From contig BTPP01000001.1 of the NCBI GenBank assembly GCA_037102815.1, positions 4,799,001 through 4,863,000 on the forward strand: 64,000 nucleotides of DNA. The letters run 5' to 3'. Below are positions 43,344 to 54,938 of the stretch, in pieces. Every line of letters starts with the position of its first letter. The stretch's first letter is position 1. The translations under genes were made by a program, and so were the position numbers. The DNA comes from Neurospora intermedia. Its lineage: Eukaryota; Ascomycota; Sordariomycetes; Sordariales; Sordariaceae. The notes below the pieces were generated by a model that did not search any database, was not told the DNA's origin, and was given only the letters and a program-made list of their open reading frames with translations.

Positions 43344-45539
43344 TTACTCCGAAACAGCGCCAAAGCAAGTCTCCATAATGATACCCGTAATCTGGTAAGG
43401 GTCGGCGTTGGACGCAGGGCGACGGTCCTCGAAGTAACCGTAGCCCTTGGCGCCGCATTCCCTAGGAATACGGATAGAGGCACCGCGGTTCGCGACGCCG
43501 TATGTGAAAGAGTCGATAGAGCCGGTCTCGTGACGGCCGGTAAGACGCTTATCATTGCCCTCACCATAGACGGCAATGTGCTCCTTGTGACGGGCCTCGA
43601 GCTTCTTGATGGCGTCCTCAATGTACTTCATGCCACCCTCCTTGCGCATGTTCTCGGTAGAGAAGTTGGTGTGGAGGCCCGCGCCGTTCCAGTCACCAGG
43701 AATGGGCTTAGGGTCGAAGGAGACCTTGGCGCCAAACTCTTCCGACACGCGGTGGAGGAGGAAGCGAGCGAGCCAGAGGTGGTCACCCATCTCGATGCCG
43801 TCGCAAGGGCCGACCTGGAACTCCCACTGGGCGGGCATGACCTCGGCGTTGGTGCCAGAGATCTTGACGCCGGCGTACAAGCAGCACTTGTAGTGGGCCT
43901 CGACAATGTCACGCTGAACAACCTTGCCAGTGCCGACACCGCAGTAGTAGGGACCCTGGGGAGCGGGGAAACCGTTTCTGGGCCAACCGTAGGGCCTGTC
44001 GTTGACATCGAGGAGAGTGTACTCCTGCTCGAGACCAAACCAGGGCACCTGGTCGGCATGAGCCTCCATCAACTTGGCGGCTTCATGTCTGTGGTTGAAC
44101 TTGTTGGGGGTGCCATCGGCGTTCCAGCACTCGGAGAGGACGAGAATGTTGGGGCTACCACGGAACGGGTCAGGGAAGACGGCTACGGGCTGTGAAAGGA
44201 AAGTCATGTTAGTGCCATGGTTCGGCAAAGCGTGCAAGAATGCTAAGGCTTGCTCTATCTTACCTTGAGGTAGACATCGGAGTTCTCGCCGGGGGCCTGG
44301 CCAGTCGAGGAACCATCGAAGTTCCAGATGGGAAGCTCCTCAGGGAGATATTGGCTCTCCTTCTCGGGAAGAGTCTAGAACAAAGCTGAGTTAGCAATCA
44401 TGTCATGCGCAATGTCTGAAGCACATCGTCCGCGTTGTTTGCAGGTCGTCACTCATTCGGCACATCCGAATCACCGCATTTGTTATCGTTATGCATCGAA
44501 ATCCGGGGTACAATGGGATCGCCGTATTGACTAGCGGCTGGATTGGTCGGCATTGTGCGCAATCAATGCTCGCCGCGATAAGCACGGGTCCAGCCAAGAA
44601 ATGCTTTCAGCGTCGGGCGGCGGCGGTCTCGACGCAGGGTGGGTAAGCATCGTGGATTGCGTGTGAGTGAGCGGGATATGCTAGATTTTTGCAGGCGAGC
44701 GACGGCCGGTGGAGAGAGTGGAGTTCGAGATGCGAAGCCGGAGGGGCCATGTCCTTCTTGTCAATGCCGCTTGGGTTTCGGGCGTGGGTCCGCCGGGCAG
44801 CGGGTGGGTAACCGAGAGGGCGCCGGGATCCTCTCCCGAGTCGCGCAGCCATAAGGAAACGGGGAACTGATGAGCTGTGTCATCCTGTCACACTTCTCAC
44901 ATGGCTGCGCCACAAAGAAAAGGCCAGGGCCCTGCACAGCTTCCAGAAGCCAATGCACCCGAGGCTGGTGCAGAGACCGACACCGCGTCACCGCGGCCTG
45001 AAACCGGTCTTGCCGGGACGTGAACAAAGCGTGAATAATGTGAGGAAAGGGATTCGAGATCGTCCCACTCTCATCGTCGTGGTTGGGCTGCTTGGGTCGT
45101 GCACTCAGAGAGGACGAAGGGCAAATCGGGGGAGCCCGTCGATTGGCTGATAATATGGTGGATTCGAGGATGCGCCGAGAGTGACAACGGATGGAATAGT
45201 CCATGAAACAAGTCGCGAAACAATGCGCAAAAAAGAACAACAAATAGACGAGAGAAAAACTCACCCTCGACTTTGACCTGGTGCCGCCTTCGCTGTCGAT
45301 CCAGATGTACTCGGCAATAAGCTGGCCGTTCTGGGGAAGACGCAAGAACTTCTTGAGGTTCTCCGCATTGGAGAGGATTGTTGTTTCTGACGCCTGTAGC
45401 CCGGGTGTGGTCAGTGACCAAGTTCCAGCATGTATACGTGCCAATGACCCCAAACGACGGAACCTATTGCTCAGGTGCAGGCTGGGATCGTTGGATGCCA
45501 TAGGCGCCGTATGGCACAAAGGGTATGGGTACTCACCAT
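43344..45539 (-). CDS. gln1: glutamine synthetase
   Basis: Four coding exons: 45537-45539, 45265-45393, 44264-44374 and 43344-44189 (362 residues). The first coding exon is only the ATG, followed at once by a GTGAGT donor. Introns are 143, 890 and 74 bp; the 890-bp one is very long for a fungus. The joined N-terminus is [18 protein letters not shown], and the exon junctions rebuild RSKSR-TLPEKE and [13 protein letters not shown]. Type II (eukaryotic) GS motifs are present: [74 protein letters not shown] and [15 protein letters not shown]. It makes glutamine from glutamate, ammonia and ATP, in the cytosol. Upstream GATA-type sites fit nitrogen control (inference). Confidence 0.96.
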
Positions 45540-45685
45540 TTTTGTGGTGTGTGTGTTTGTGTATGTGAAGATGAAAGATATTACGTATGGACACGAATCC
45601 GGGGTGTTGTTCGGGCAAGCAAAGTAGTGAGGATGTGTTGCAATATAAAGGCTGGTGCAATGGGGTATACTAGTGCCCAAAAATA

Positions 45686-45699
45686 TGATAATGATAAAG
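45686..45699 (+). promoter_or_regulatory. paired GATA sites upstream of glutamine synthetase
   Basis: TGATAATGATAAAG carries two GATAA cores about 150 bases upstream of the GS start, and AGATAAG lies at 45917-45923. Paired GATA elements are the usual binding pattern of the AreA/NIT2 nitrogen regulators. Binding here is inferred, and GATAA is a frequent word. Confidence 0.35.
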
Positions 45700-45746
45700 A
45701 GAGGAGACAATAGATACAGGCTGCAGTTTCAGCGGGGTCTGAGGCT

Positions 45747-45753
45747 TTTTATA
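45747..45753 (-). promoter_or_regulatory. possible TATA box of glutamine synthetase
   Basis: TATAAAA on the minus strand, about 210 bases upstream of the start codon. The spacing is plausible for a core promoter. Sequence-only call. Confidence 0.4.
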
Positions 45754-47055
45754 TTCTTTGCTTTATGTCGCCAGGCCTCCTCACCGTTGTCGCAGAGCAA
45801 AGATACATCTAGGAATGCGATGAGGTACTCGAGACACGGTGCAGGGTACGTGCGGTACGGAAGCCCATGTATACCGTGCATCAAGTCAAAGAAACTTTTT
45901 CTGGCCTTGGATCCAGAGATAAGAAGCGGCACTCAGGAAAACAGGGATTGCCAGCCCAAAAAAAAACTCTGGCGGGCCAAGCGACACTCCCCGGAGAATC
46001 GAGAAATGCCTGAGTGTGTGTGCTGTGTGCGGCGTCATGGGTTGACACACGCAAGACTTCCATCCAAGAGCCCGTGCATGCCATCTTGACGGTCCGCCCA
46101 AACGAGAGTGGGGAGTCGAGACAGTCTAATTCGGTGAGTTCAGTGGGGAGGACAATTACTCTTGTCAAAGCCTACTGGTCACGGTCAAGAGCCCAAGAGC
46201 CCAGCCAGGTCGTCGGTGGGATGGAGAAGGCAGGGCGAGACAAGGCGGGGGCGAGGCGAGGGCTGGATTTTTGCTAGGTACACCTACGTTGAAAGATGTA
46301 GAGTATACCTAATGTACTCCTCCCCAACACATGTACATCCTGAGGTAACGACGATACACAGGAGGTCCAACTTGTCGTAGGTACGTACCTACCGACTCGT
46401 TCGGTCGTCCAGGAACAATCTCACTCTGCAGACATCTAGACCAACGACACCGACCATCGGTTCGTCTTTACTGCCTCTATTGATTTCTTTTAAACTTCTT
46501 TTTCCAGGAGATTATAGGCATCGATTTTAACTAGACATTGTGACTGTGTTCGTTGGTAACCTCTTGATACGTGTAGTCTTCGACGTGTCTCTAACGGTCC
46601 ATGCAGAATTCTAGACCAAGGGAAGTCGGTGTTACTGTGCACTACCAGCAAGCAGACCAAGTATTCCCCTGCCCCGGGTGTCCAGTTCTTCGCCGTTGCC
46701 CTTCTGTGTTCTATTTCAGTCGGGGCACTGCACTCCAGAAGATAGTGGGCACGTTTGGTACATTTGCCGCTTTCACAGGGTCTCAACAAACCTAGATAGG
46801 GGTCAGTGTACCTGTTACGACAGCACCGGCAAGCGGCAGCCTTTCACGGGAAATGGTCTATGATCGTCGGAACCAAAGAGATGTTCCAAGTTCTTCCCCC
46901 ATTACGTAGAGAACTGGGGACTCATCCTCATCTCCGAGTTTTACTGTTCAGTAGTGTAGTGTCGTGACCGTCTTTGCGTCTCGCTGTGCATCTGGCATCC
47001 GCCCGTTGGTCCAGTGTCCACCCGCTCGTCCGTACATGGTGTCATTCCAGCATCT

Positions 47056-47106
<51 letters not shown>

Positions 47107-50100
47107 CTGGCGTTTGATAGTTTGGATTAAGCGGGTTGAAGGCGGTAGCTCGATAGAGTTTGGCAGCCGTCATGTTGTTTTACATCATTTTGAAGCTGAA
47201 ACCTTTCTGCTTGGATTGTATTCTCCGCCTTCGTTGCGAAAGGCTTTTAGAAGTGACGATGGCTTCCTTCAGGGTCGTCGACGACTTGCGGGGAAATTGC
47301 CACCGAGGGGTTGAAGTCCCCTTCCGATCGAGGATCGAGGGTGAATGAGAAACTACACACACTACCGATGGCTTCGGCTCAGATGCAACTTTACCCGTTT
47401 ACAAGATCGTCATTACCTCGAGTGTTATACGTAAAGGTAGACAGCTGAGGATTAAGTAATTCCCGCGTTTTGCGTCGTGGTCACCTACGTTATCCATGCC
47501 TTGTCTTTTACTTGAGAGAGCGTTTGATGCCTTGACATATAATATCTGGATGAGATACTTTTTTCAAGCGGAAGCCTCTATTTAACGATACCTGTCCACG
47601 CGGCTGAAAAGTAAAGTATGGTGGTAACATCCAAAACGGATTCCAAGGGTGCACGGAAGCGTGGGGTGGAGTGTCCTGCCGCGACTTTGAATGTTTCACA
47701 GCATCACAACTCACAAGCAGAGTACGACACCACACACAAAATCGACATTGAGGGCATACACCCTCATCGTCACTGACTGGAGCGATGGAGCGGGAACTGC
47801 ATTCCATCCCAAAAAACAAAAAAAAAAAATGCTTCCAACCTCGCCCAGCAGGGGGGCTGATCTGTCGAGTCATTTGGATGGATCTTTGGTCGAGGATCTT
47901 CCTCTCGATTGCCCGGCGTCCCTGACGCTCCGCTAGCGGTTATCTATTCCCAAACAAGCGTGCCTGTTGTCATTCAAGAAATCGCTTCAGGCATCGTGAC
48001 CGTACTGCGTTCCACCGGTAGTCCACCGTCGGCACCCCGCTATGACTCTTCGGCCCGGAGGACTCCTCTCTCTGTCAGGCGGAAACACTGGCGGATAAGG
48101 TGGGCGGATACCTTTCAGGTTGAGCAAGAATCGAGCCGCGATTGTCAGTTCCATTGAAAGAGGGGCAAGAGGAGCAGCCGTGGGCCCCTCTTGTGCCTGC
48201 AGCTTGCCAGGGGCATTTTCAAGTTTGAAGTGTTGTTGGTGCTGACAGTTGACATATGACCGTGTAACGGCTCGAAACCCCTGGATCCGGGGATGAGAGT
48301 TCTGTCGTGGCATTTCAACATTGCTCCAGATCCGACCTCAAGAGATCCTTCGTCCTGTGGAAGGTTTCAAGAACTTCCAGTCCATCTTCTCCAACTTCAC
48401 ATTGGGAGAGAATCACGTCCTTCAACCCAGCCCCTGCCAAGACCGTATCCTTTGTTTGCTGACATCATCTGGTCACGCTTGTGTTTTCTACTACCTATCC
48501 ACCCAGGTTTGAAATTGTACATAGGATATGTATTGCCCCTGTTCGTATAAAAAAGTATTTAAATGCTAATCGCATGAACTCGTGTCGAGTACCGGTTCGT
48601 GATAAAGAGATACAGAGAGGAGACGGCTGACTGGCGCTGAGTGCAATTCTATCCATGGTTATTCCGATTATGGTACACACACTGTGTACAAGCGCACCGT
48701 CGGTCCAAAGCCAGGCGCGTGGTGTCCAGAATTTTTTCTGTGTGGAATCTCGGTCGGCCAGATCGTCGTCGTCGACGATAGTGCTCTTTAGCAAAACGCC
48801 AGTCCTGAACGAGTACAGCCCCGCAACATATCGCACAGGTTGTGCTTCCGGAAACGCTGTAGACAACCTGACTTGAGATGACGAAGATTGTCTGAGTTGC
48901 CGGCTTCAAATTCCTAAGTATCGGCATTCATCGTCTAGCCTCCCATTGAGCTAGAAACGGACTGCTCAAACGCAGACGGGTCACCAATGGGAATCAAGTC
49001 AAAAGTCAGGATGGAAAGTCAAAAGAAGAAGTGGGTCCCCCAACAAAAGGAGCATGAGTGAAACCCGGAAAACGTCTTGCCCTTCACTTGCACTGCATAC
49101 AGGTACGTATCCGTTGTTCAGGACCTCCAGCTATCAGGCTACCTACCTATGCCGCTATGGTATCATCTTAGCGCAACTTTTCAGCGCAACCGTTCGGCTG
49201 CGAGGCCCAGAACAAGCCGGACCTGCAAACCGCCCACACCGAGCGGGCAGCATTGGCGGATCGGTGCAGCATCGGTACAGCCGCCGGGGAAGGGCAACAG
49301 GCGAGCGTTAAGTACCTGCGAAGTATGGATCCGTCCAGGACTGCCCACGACCCGCCCAGCCCGACGGTCCGTTCTCGGGGAGTCCCAGGGACCATCCTTG
49401 CATCCTTGTAGTTTTGTAGGTAAGAATAATTCAATTGAATCGCCCAATTCCCACGGCATCGATGTGGCTATCACAGCCGATTCGCTCTTTGGGGCTAGGC
49501 AGTGCCGTGAACACCACACTGAACCTTGATCTTATCGCAAACTTCTCATTGGTCGCTTATTTGAAGATTTCGCTACCCACTTTTTCCATTTTCCCACGTC
49601 TTGTCGTACCGTGTTCTTCCAATCTCTTCCATAGTATCGTTTGAGTTTTTCTCGTTTGAAGGGGTGTTGAGGACTCGTTGTGAGCAATTCTGCGGTTGTG
49701 TGTGCTTTCCATCTGCTCTTTGGACAAGGTTGGGAAAAGACGGACTGCAAGATCCACTAACGGAAATGGCGGTAGATCATCGCGAAACGTGTTAGCTGGA
49801 AGTTCCACCACACCTTCCATAGAAAATGAAACCCCCGTTCCTTTTCCGTGAGCCCCTGCATAGGTATGTTGTTCCCTTGGGGGCTTGGCCACAGATCCAC
49901 GCCTCTTTCCGTTCTTTCCCCAGAGTCTGCCATGTCTTTGCACAACCCGCATTTTTCTCGGCTCCTCCCCGCATTCAGATCACTGCTCCCCATGAACCCC
50001 GGCCTTTCCCGAGATCTTCCCGTAAGGATGTCAAAATGTGGTTCCAGCCTTTTTTCTTTTTCAATAACCTCCGTCGGTAGCGTCGTTTCCCTGCTGGCAA

Positions 50101-51847
50101 GGGCCAAGAAAACACACGTTCAAAAGGACGAGACGGAAATAGACGAGACGTCAAATCATATGCCTTTTGTGCTTTGCCATCCATTCCAAGCCTCCTGCTT
50201 CCGGATGACCAGAAATACGAAATATGTTACAAATAATAATGGGTTTCAGACCGCTTCTTGTCCGTTTTCCATTTACGACGAGACCCAACTCCCTGTTGTA
50301 AAAAATGCCTCAGTAAAAAAAAAAAAAAGACTTTTGGTCACCTCAGCTTGCTTAATTGCTTTTGGTTTTGCGTCCAGTCCGTCAAATCACTGTGACAGGA
50401 ACGGACCAGTTTGGTTCGTTTGAACCGTACTTTCTTCCCACTTGAACTCCGCTATGAGAATGACCGGGCTGATGTGATGTTTTCCCAAAACGCGTTAAAT
50501 TCCAACATATGCGTACGTAAAAAGTGACTTCCCATCACACAGTTACAAACCCATTCGACCTAATTGTGGAGCAGAAACATCCAAGAGAATGATACCATCT
50601 GACTTGAACCGAACTTCATCTAAAACCCATGGAGTCCAGAATAAATCATAATGGGGCATTGGGGGCTTGCCATCAGTGACCAGTCGACAAGTTTTTTTTT
50701 TTTTGCTCTGGAACCTTTTGGGGAAGCTCGTTCCGTTCTCGTCTTACACGATATGTCGCATTGTACGCTCGCATGGGCATAGCTCTCCTCTTGCCGTGGC
50801 CGTTGGGCGTTCCCATGTCTCTAGGTTTTCCTGTTTTTGCTGTGTGTCGCCGTTGTTTTGATGATTTACATACACAAGAACGAGCATTTTGGATCTAGCG
50901 AGCCTTGCCCAACGTCGCACCGTCGGTGCCAATGTCAGTCATCGCGGAATGACAGCCCTTTCCGGGTCTACCCTCCGGCGTTCCATCTTCCATAGGCCAG
51001 CCACACGAAACCATGGATTGAGATCGCGGATGCCGCGAGTGAAGATCCCAAAAAGGCTAAATTCGCAAGGCCAAGAAAATCTTCACCCTCGTCCAGAAAA
51101 ACCTAAGTAAATAAGAAACTCTTGCATTCACGTGAAAGTCCCATCTGATCTGGGTCAAACAGATTCGCCGGATGGAATTTCCTTCAGCCAGCAACCAGTT
51201 CCTTCCTGTTTAGTTGTTGCCTCAACTTCGAAATGCAGGTACAGGCTCACTAGTCCCGGTATGTGCAAGTCGCCGTGTCAATCAATCGGAAATCCCAAAG
51301 TTCTGCCTTTTGCAAGTATGCTTTATTTTATAGTGTTTGAAAGTAGACCATGGCACCTGGGCGAGTCCAGAGACGGCGGGAAAAGAAGAGGAAAAAACTC
51401 AAATTGCTGTTCCTGACCGGAGGCCTGTGAAGCCACAGTCCAAGAACTGTACACTATGATTCAATACTTACCTTACCCTTGAGCTGTCTTGCTAGCTTAC
51501 GGACTTGACATGGAAACACGAGCTACAGTTTGTAGAGGGAATGCTTGCGCTGCTTTCTTGTTCCCGGGGCACAAACCTTTGGCTAGTTCCAGAGCTATTG
51601 TCTTGCGAAAACGCCAAAGCGACAATTACATAAACTCGTTCATGTGTTACTCAATGACACAGTATTAGGCTCAGGATTGTACCAAACAACGCTGCATGGT
51701 GACTTACCTCCTCGGACTTTATGGTAATTATCTAAAGAAGATCATGTAACACCTCCAAGCAGCCTGAAATACATGAAATAACAACGATCTAAGGACACGA
51801 AACTCGGTGCATGCCATCAATCCAAGATGGTAGTCTCAGATATGGTA
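45754..51847. other. long gene-poor region upstream of glutamine synthetase
   Basis: About 6 kb in which I find no convincing gene. The longest frames (up to 191 codons, for example 49848-50423) overlap frames on the other strand, lack known motifs and show no exon pattern. It contains a 49-T homopolymer (47058-47106), shorter A/T runs, and the GTAGGTACGTACCTACC motif near 46377. A minus-strand fragment near 46690-46789 carries a CxxxxC...HYLLEC zinc-like pattern discussed as a finding. Lineage-specific genes or non-coding RNAs cannot be excluded. Confidence 0.45.
47058..47106. repeat. 49-nt T homopolymer
   Basis: An uninterrupted run of 49 T with unique flanks. It could be the fossil poly(A) tail of a retroposed RNA on the minus strand, or a slippage tract. 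Its length may be an assembly approximation. Confidence 0.9.
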
Positions 51848-54183
51848 TCACTGGTCATAACAAACGTCCAGAGAGCCAAACAAGGATGGCGGCGGAGCAT
51901 CATCGTCATCCTCAATCTCCTCAATAGGGTCGCCGCTGTAGTTTGGTAGTGCCCGTATATCAGCCCTCCCGTCACGCGCCCGTTTCCTCGGTCTACCCCC
52001 TTTCCGTTTAAGACTGACCGGAGCAATAGCTGCTGAAGGGCGGTCATTGCCTGATGGAACAGAGTGTTTACCCACGAATGGTCTCGGCGCCGCAAATCGA
52101 AACTGTGCCCCATAATCCGGGGCCCCAAGTCGTGAATGAGCTGGTTCAACTACTAGAGACGCACTTGGGCATGTGGGTACCGAATCTGCTACCGAGCCCG
52201 ACTCGCCTGATGCGTCTGACATGGCGATCGTTGGGTTTTCGGCTGTCTCATGCTTGTTACCGATGGGACTTGTGTCAACACAAGGAGGCTCCACGGCAAC
52301 ACTGTCATGACCGTTGGCAATGGGTGTATAACGCGGAATAACCACATGTTCCTCCGCCGAGGTTGCAGTAGACTGTGAACCCGTTGATGCTGGTTCATGG
52401 ATTTTTCTGGGACTTTGGTTTGGATTGTCGATGGCAAAGTGTCTCTCATAAGGTTTTGACCCCTCCGCGTTGCCAGAGGAAGACGTTCCAGCCATTGCAA
52501 TGTTGCTTTCGTGCCCAGAGTGGTCCCCGTCCCCGGTAGATGGAAGGCTATTGTCATCGTATGGCCGTATAATTCGAGCGGCATCATGTCTTGCTTCACT
52601 GAATGCGTCTCGTTCGACCTCTTCACTGTCATCGTCCCCAAACACGAACGTCTTCCAAGCATCAATCTGGTCACCTCGATGTAGTCCTTTCTTGGCCTCA
52701 CATTGGGTGGATACTGCTTGATTGGAGACAGCAGATATACGCCAGTCTGCATTATCTACTGTCTTTTCGGCACTAATGGATGACGTTTCGAGCAATACCG
52801 ACAGTCTTCCCCGGCTCAGAGCTGATGTCGAATGTTCAATCTTGGCAACAGGTCTGTCATATTGGCGAAGCACATTTGATTGTGCGTCTGCTCTGAAAAG
52901 CTGAAGTTCAGGCAGAAGAACATCATTCTCACCGGTACAGAGTGCGTGGACTGGTGGTGAATACCCTTGGTGCCTTACTTGTCTTTCGCTTACCCCAGGA
53001 CTGAGTCTGGGCTGTGCCACCGGTTCATGCGGTTCAGGATTTGTTTGGGCACCAAAAGCACTGCTAGACTCTTCCAACCACGCCTTCCAGGTTGAGTTTC
53101 CCGCTTTCTGCGAGGGCGGGACAGGAGATATAATTCGTCCCACCTGAGCGAGATGGCTGGCACTATTTGCCGAATCCAATGATCCCGAAGAGAGCAACAG
53201 ATGACTCGGTATTGCTCGCAAAGGGACTGGATGAAAGATGCTCGGTACTGATGCCACGACATGACGTGTATTATCGCTATCACTATTTCGTGAAGCTGCT
53301 TGTATAAAAGGATAATCTTCGGCATTCGATGAAGATCGTCTTCGGACTCGCTTGCGGGGTGGCATATCTCTGGATTCACAGTCTGATGAACAAAGTTTAG
53401 TATACAGAAGCCATCTTATCTTGGGTGGCGCATACCGCTCGCGCTTGTCATGAAGTATCGACTTTCTTCTGTTGAGGCATTCTGCTTTTGATGCGCAAGG
53501 CTTCCACTGCCGATTGTTGAGCTTTTGAGCTGCTTCTTTTGACTTCCAACGCGGATTTGCACATCCGCCCCGCGAAGAAAAGGTAAATGAGAGGTGTGCT
53601 TTTGAGGGTACAGGTCCCGGTTGCTCTGGACAATATGTGCTGGCTTTTCTTCCACTGCTCTTGTAGGTTGAGTCGGACCGACATGCGGTGGCATAGGGCG
53701 AGGTCGATTGTGGACTTGGACATGGGACTGAATCCGGCTTGCACCCCAGTCTTTGCTCGCAAGAAGCCTCTGCCTCAATCTCTCTACCTGTGTCCCTTTT
53801 GGGAGCAACTGAGAAGGCGCTGTGTTGGTAGAAGTGGCCTTGCCAACTTGCTCCTTTAGGAACTGGTCGACTGTTGGTAAGAGATGCTCCGACTTTGGAG
53901 TATCCTCTGCTGTCGGTACACTCGCACCCCATCTTCCTCTCCGATGCGGTACACCGTGGGCAGAGTTTTGCTTGGGGGGGAACGCGTCTGTAGGAGGTTC
54001 TGGTAAATCTGAACCTGGCTCAAGGTATGAAATAGGAGGAGGACCGTTCTTCCTAGCCTCCCTCTGCTCAGCTGCTCGAATGCGAGCTCTCGCAAAATAC
54101 TCCTTCTGACGTTGCTTTTCTGCATTGGCTTTCCGCGGCTTCCCGCGACTATGGCGGTACAAGGTTCCCTCGGTCCAATTCAT
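51848..54183 (-). CDS. orphan nuclear-type protein with an AT-hook-like motif (fungal, function unknown)
   Basis: Exon 1 is 53436-54183 and exon 2 is 51848-53382. The 53-bp intron has GTATGC, a perfect ACTAAC-type branch (TACTAAAC) and CAG, giving 760 residues. The N-terminus begins MNWTEGTLYRHSRGKPRKAN, then a basic helical stretch (KQRQKEYFARARIRAAEQREARK). This start recurs, as I remember it, in uncharacterised ascomycete proteins. Most of the rest is disordered and Ser/Pro/Gln/Asn-rich. A basic nuclear-localisation-like cluster lies right after the intron (PPRKRVRRRSSS, about 257-268). Near the C-terminus KRKGGRPRKRARDGR (about 708-722) is an AT-hook-like motif, followed by an acidic patch (EEIEDDDD). 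DNA binding in the nucleus is inferred from these motifs; no catalytic domain is seen. Upstream frames without ATG lead into MNWTEG, so that Met is the start chosen. Confidence 0.85.
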
Positions 54184-54938
54184 TTTGAAGAACTTGGAAA
54201 GTCTTCTGGAAAGAAATGGCTGCTCGCATAGCCGTGACCCGGAAGAGGAGTACTCCATTGGGCTCGGAAGTCGTCGACGATAGATAAAGATGTTTGGAAT
54301 TGTAGATCGCTTAAGCAGAGTCCATTGAGGCCGAACAGATGGCTCTAGCGAGTAGTTGCCCTTTGAAGGTTGAGTAGGAGATTCGTCGAGCTGCTATCGA
54401 TGCTGTAAGCGTGGTGTTCTGGAGAATGCACTCGGCGTGATAAAAGGGAGAGGATGCGGAAATAGTGGAGAATTCAGTTTTGAGCGCACGATCCGGACCG
54501 AGGTAAAGAGGTAGGTATCACCGTGAACGTCATATCAGGCTAGACGAGGAAGCTGTAGTCGTTGCCTACGATAGGTAGGTAGATATGTGGTGGTGTTACA
54601 CTCCTTCCGCAACTTGAACTGAGAGTCCCAATATGGAAAGTGAACTCGGTGTAAGTGGGAAGTACCCATGTGTCGTGTGGCGCTCACTCACTACCTAGCT
54701 AGACACACACCCCCGGCCGGGGCTCGCTCTTTCTGTGGCTCAGTTACTCAAGCGCCCCACATACCCCCCACTCCAGTTGGCGCGGGGTCGGGCACTCACT
54801 GCCCGCCTTCGGCTTCGATAGCTAGAAGGCAGCTTTCCGTCGTGGGCTACCGAGCGCCGACACCGCGGAACCCCTCCACTCTTTTCTCCCATTCCATCCT
54901 TTTTCTGCTCTTGTCAGCGCTGCAATCCGCAGACCGCA
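54184..54938. other. divergent promoter region (AT-hook protein / Nit2-like)
   Basis: About 750 bases. AGAGGTAGGTATCACC at 54508-54523 and ATAGGTAGGTAGATAT near 54571-54586 repeat the window-wide motif. No gene supported. Confidence 0.55.

Noticed and set aside
43530-44195. 221-codon open frame antisense to glutamine synthetase
   Set aside because: Same cause: codon bias of the real gene on the other strand; no independent motif.
49848-50423. 191-codon open frame in the gene-poor region
   Set aside because: Composition is that of chance C/T-rich sequence, with a competing frame on the other strand and no motif.
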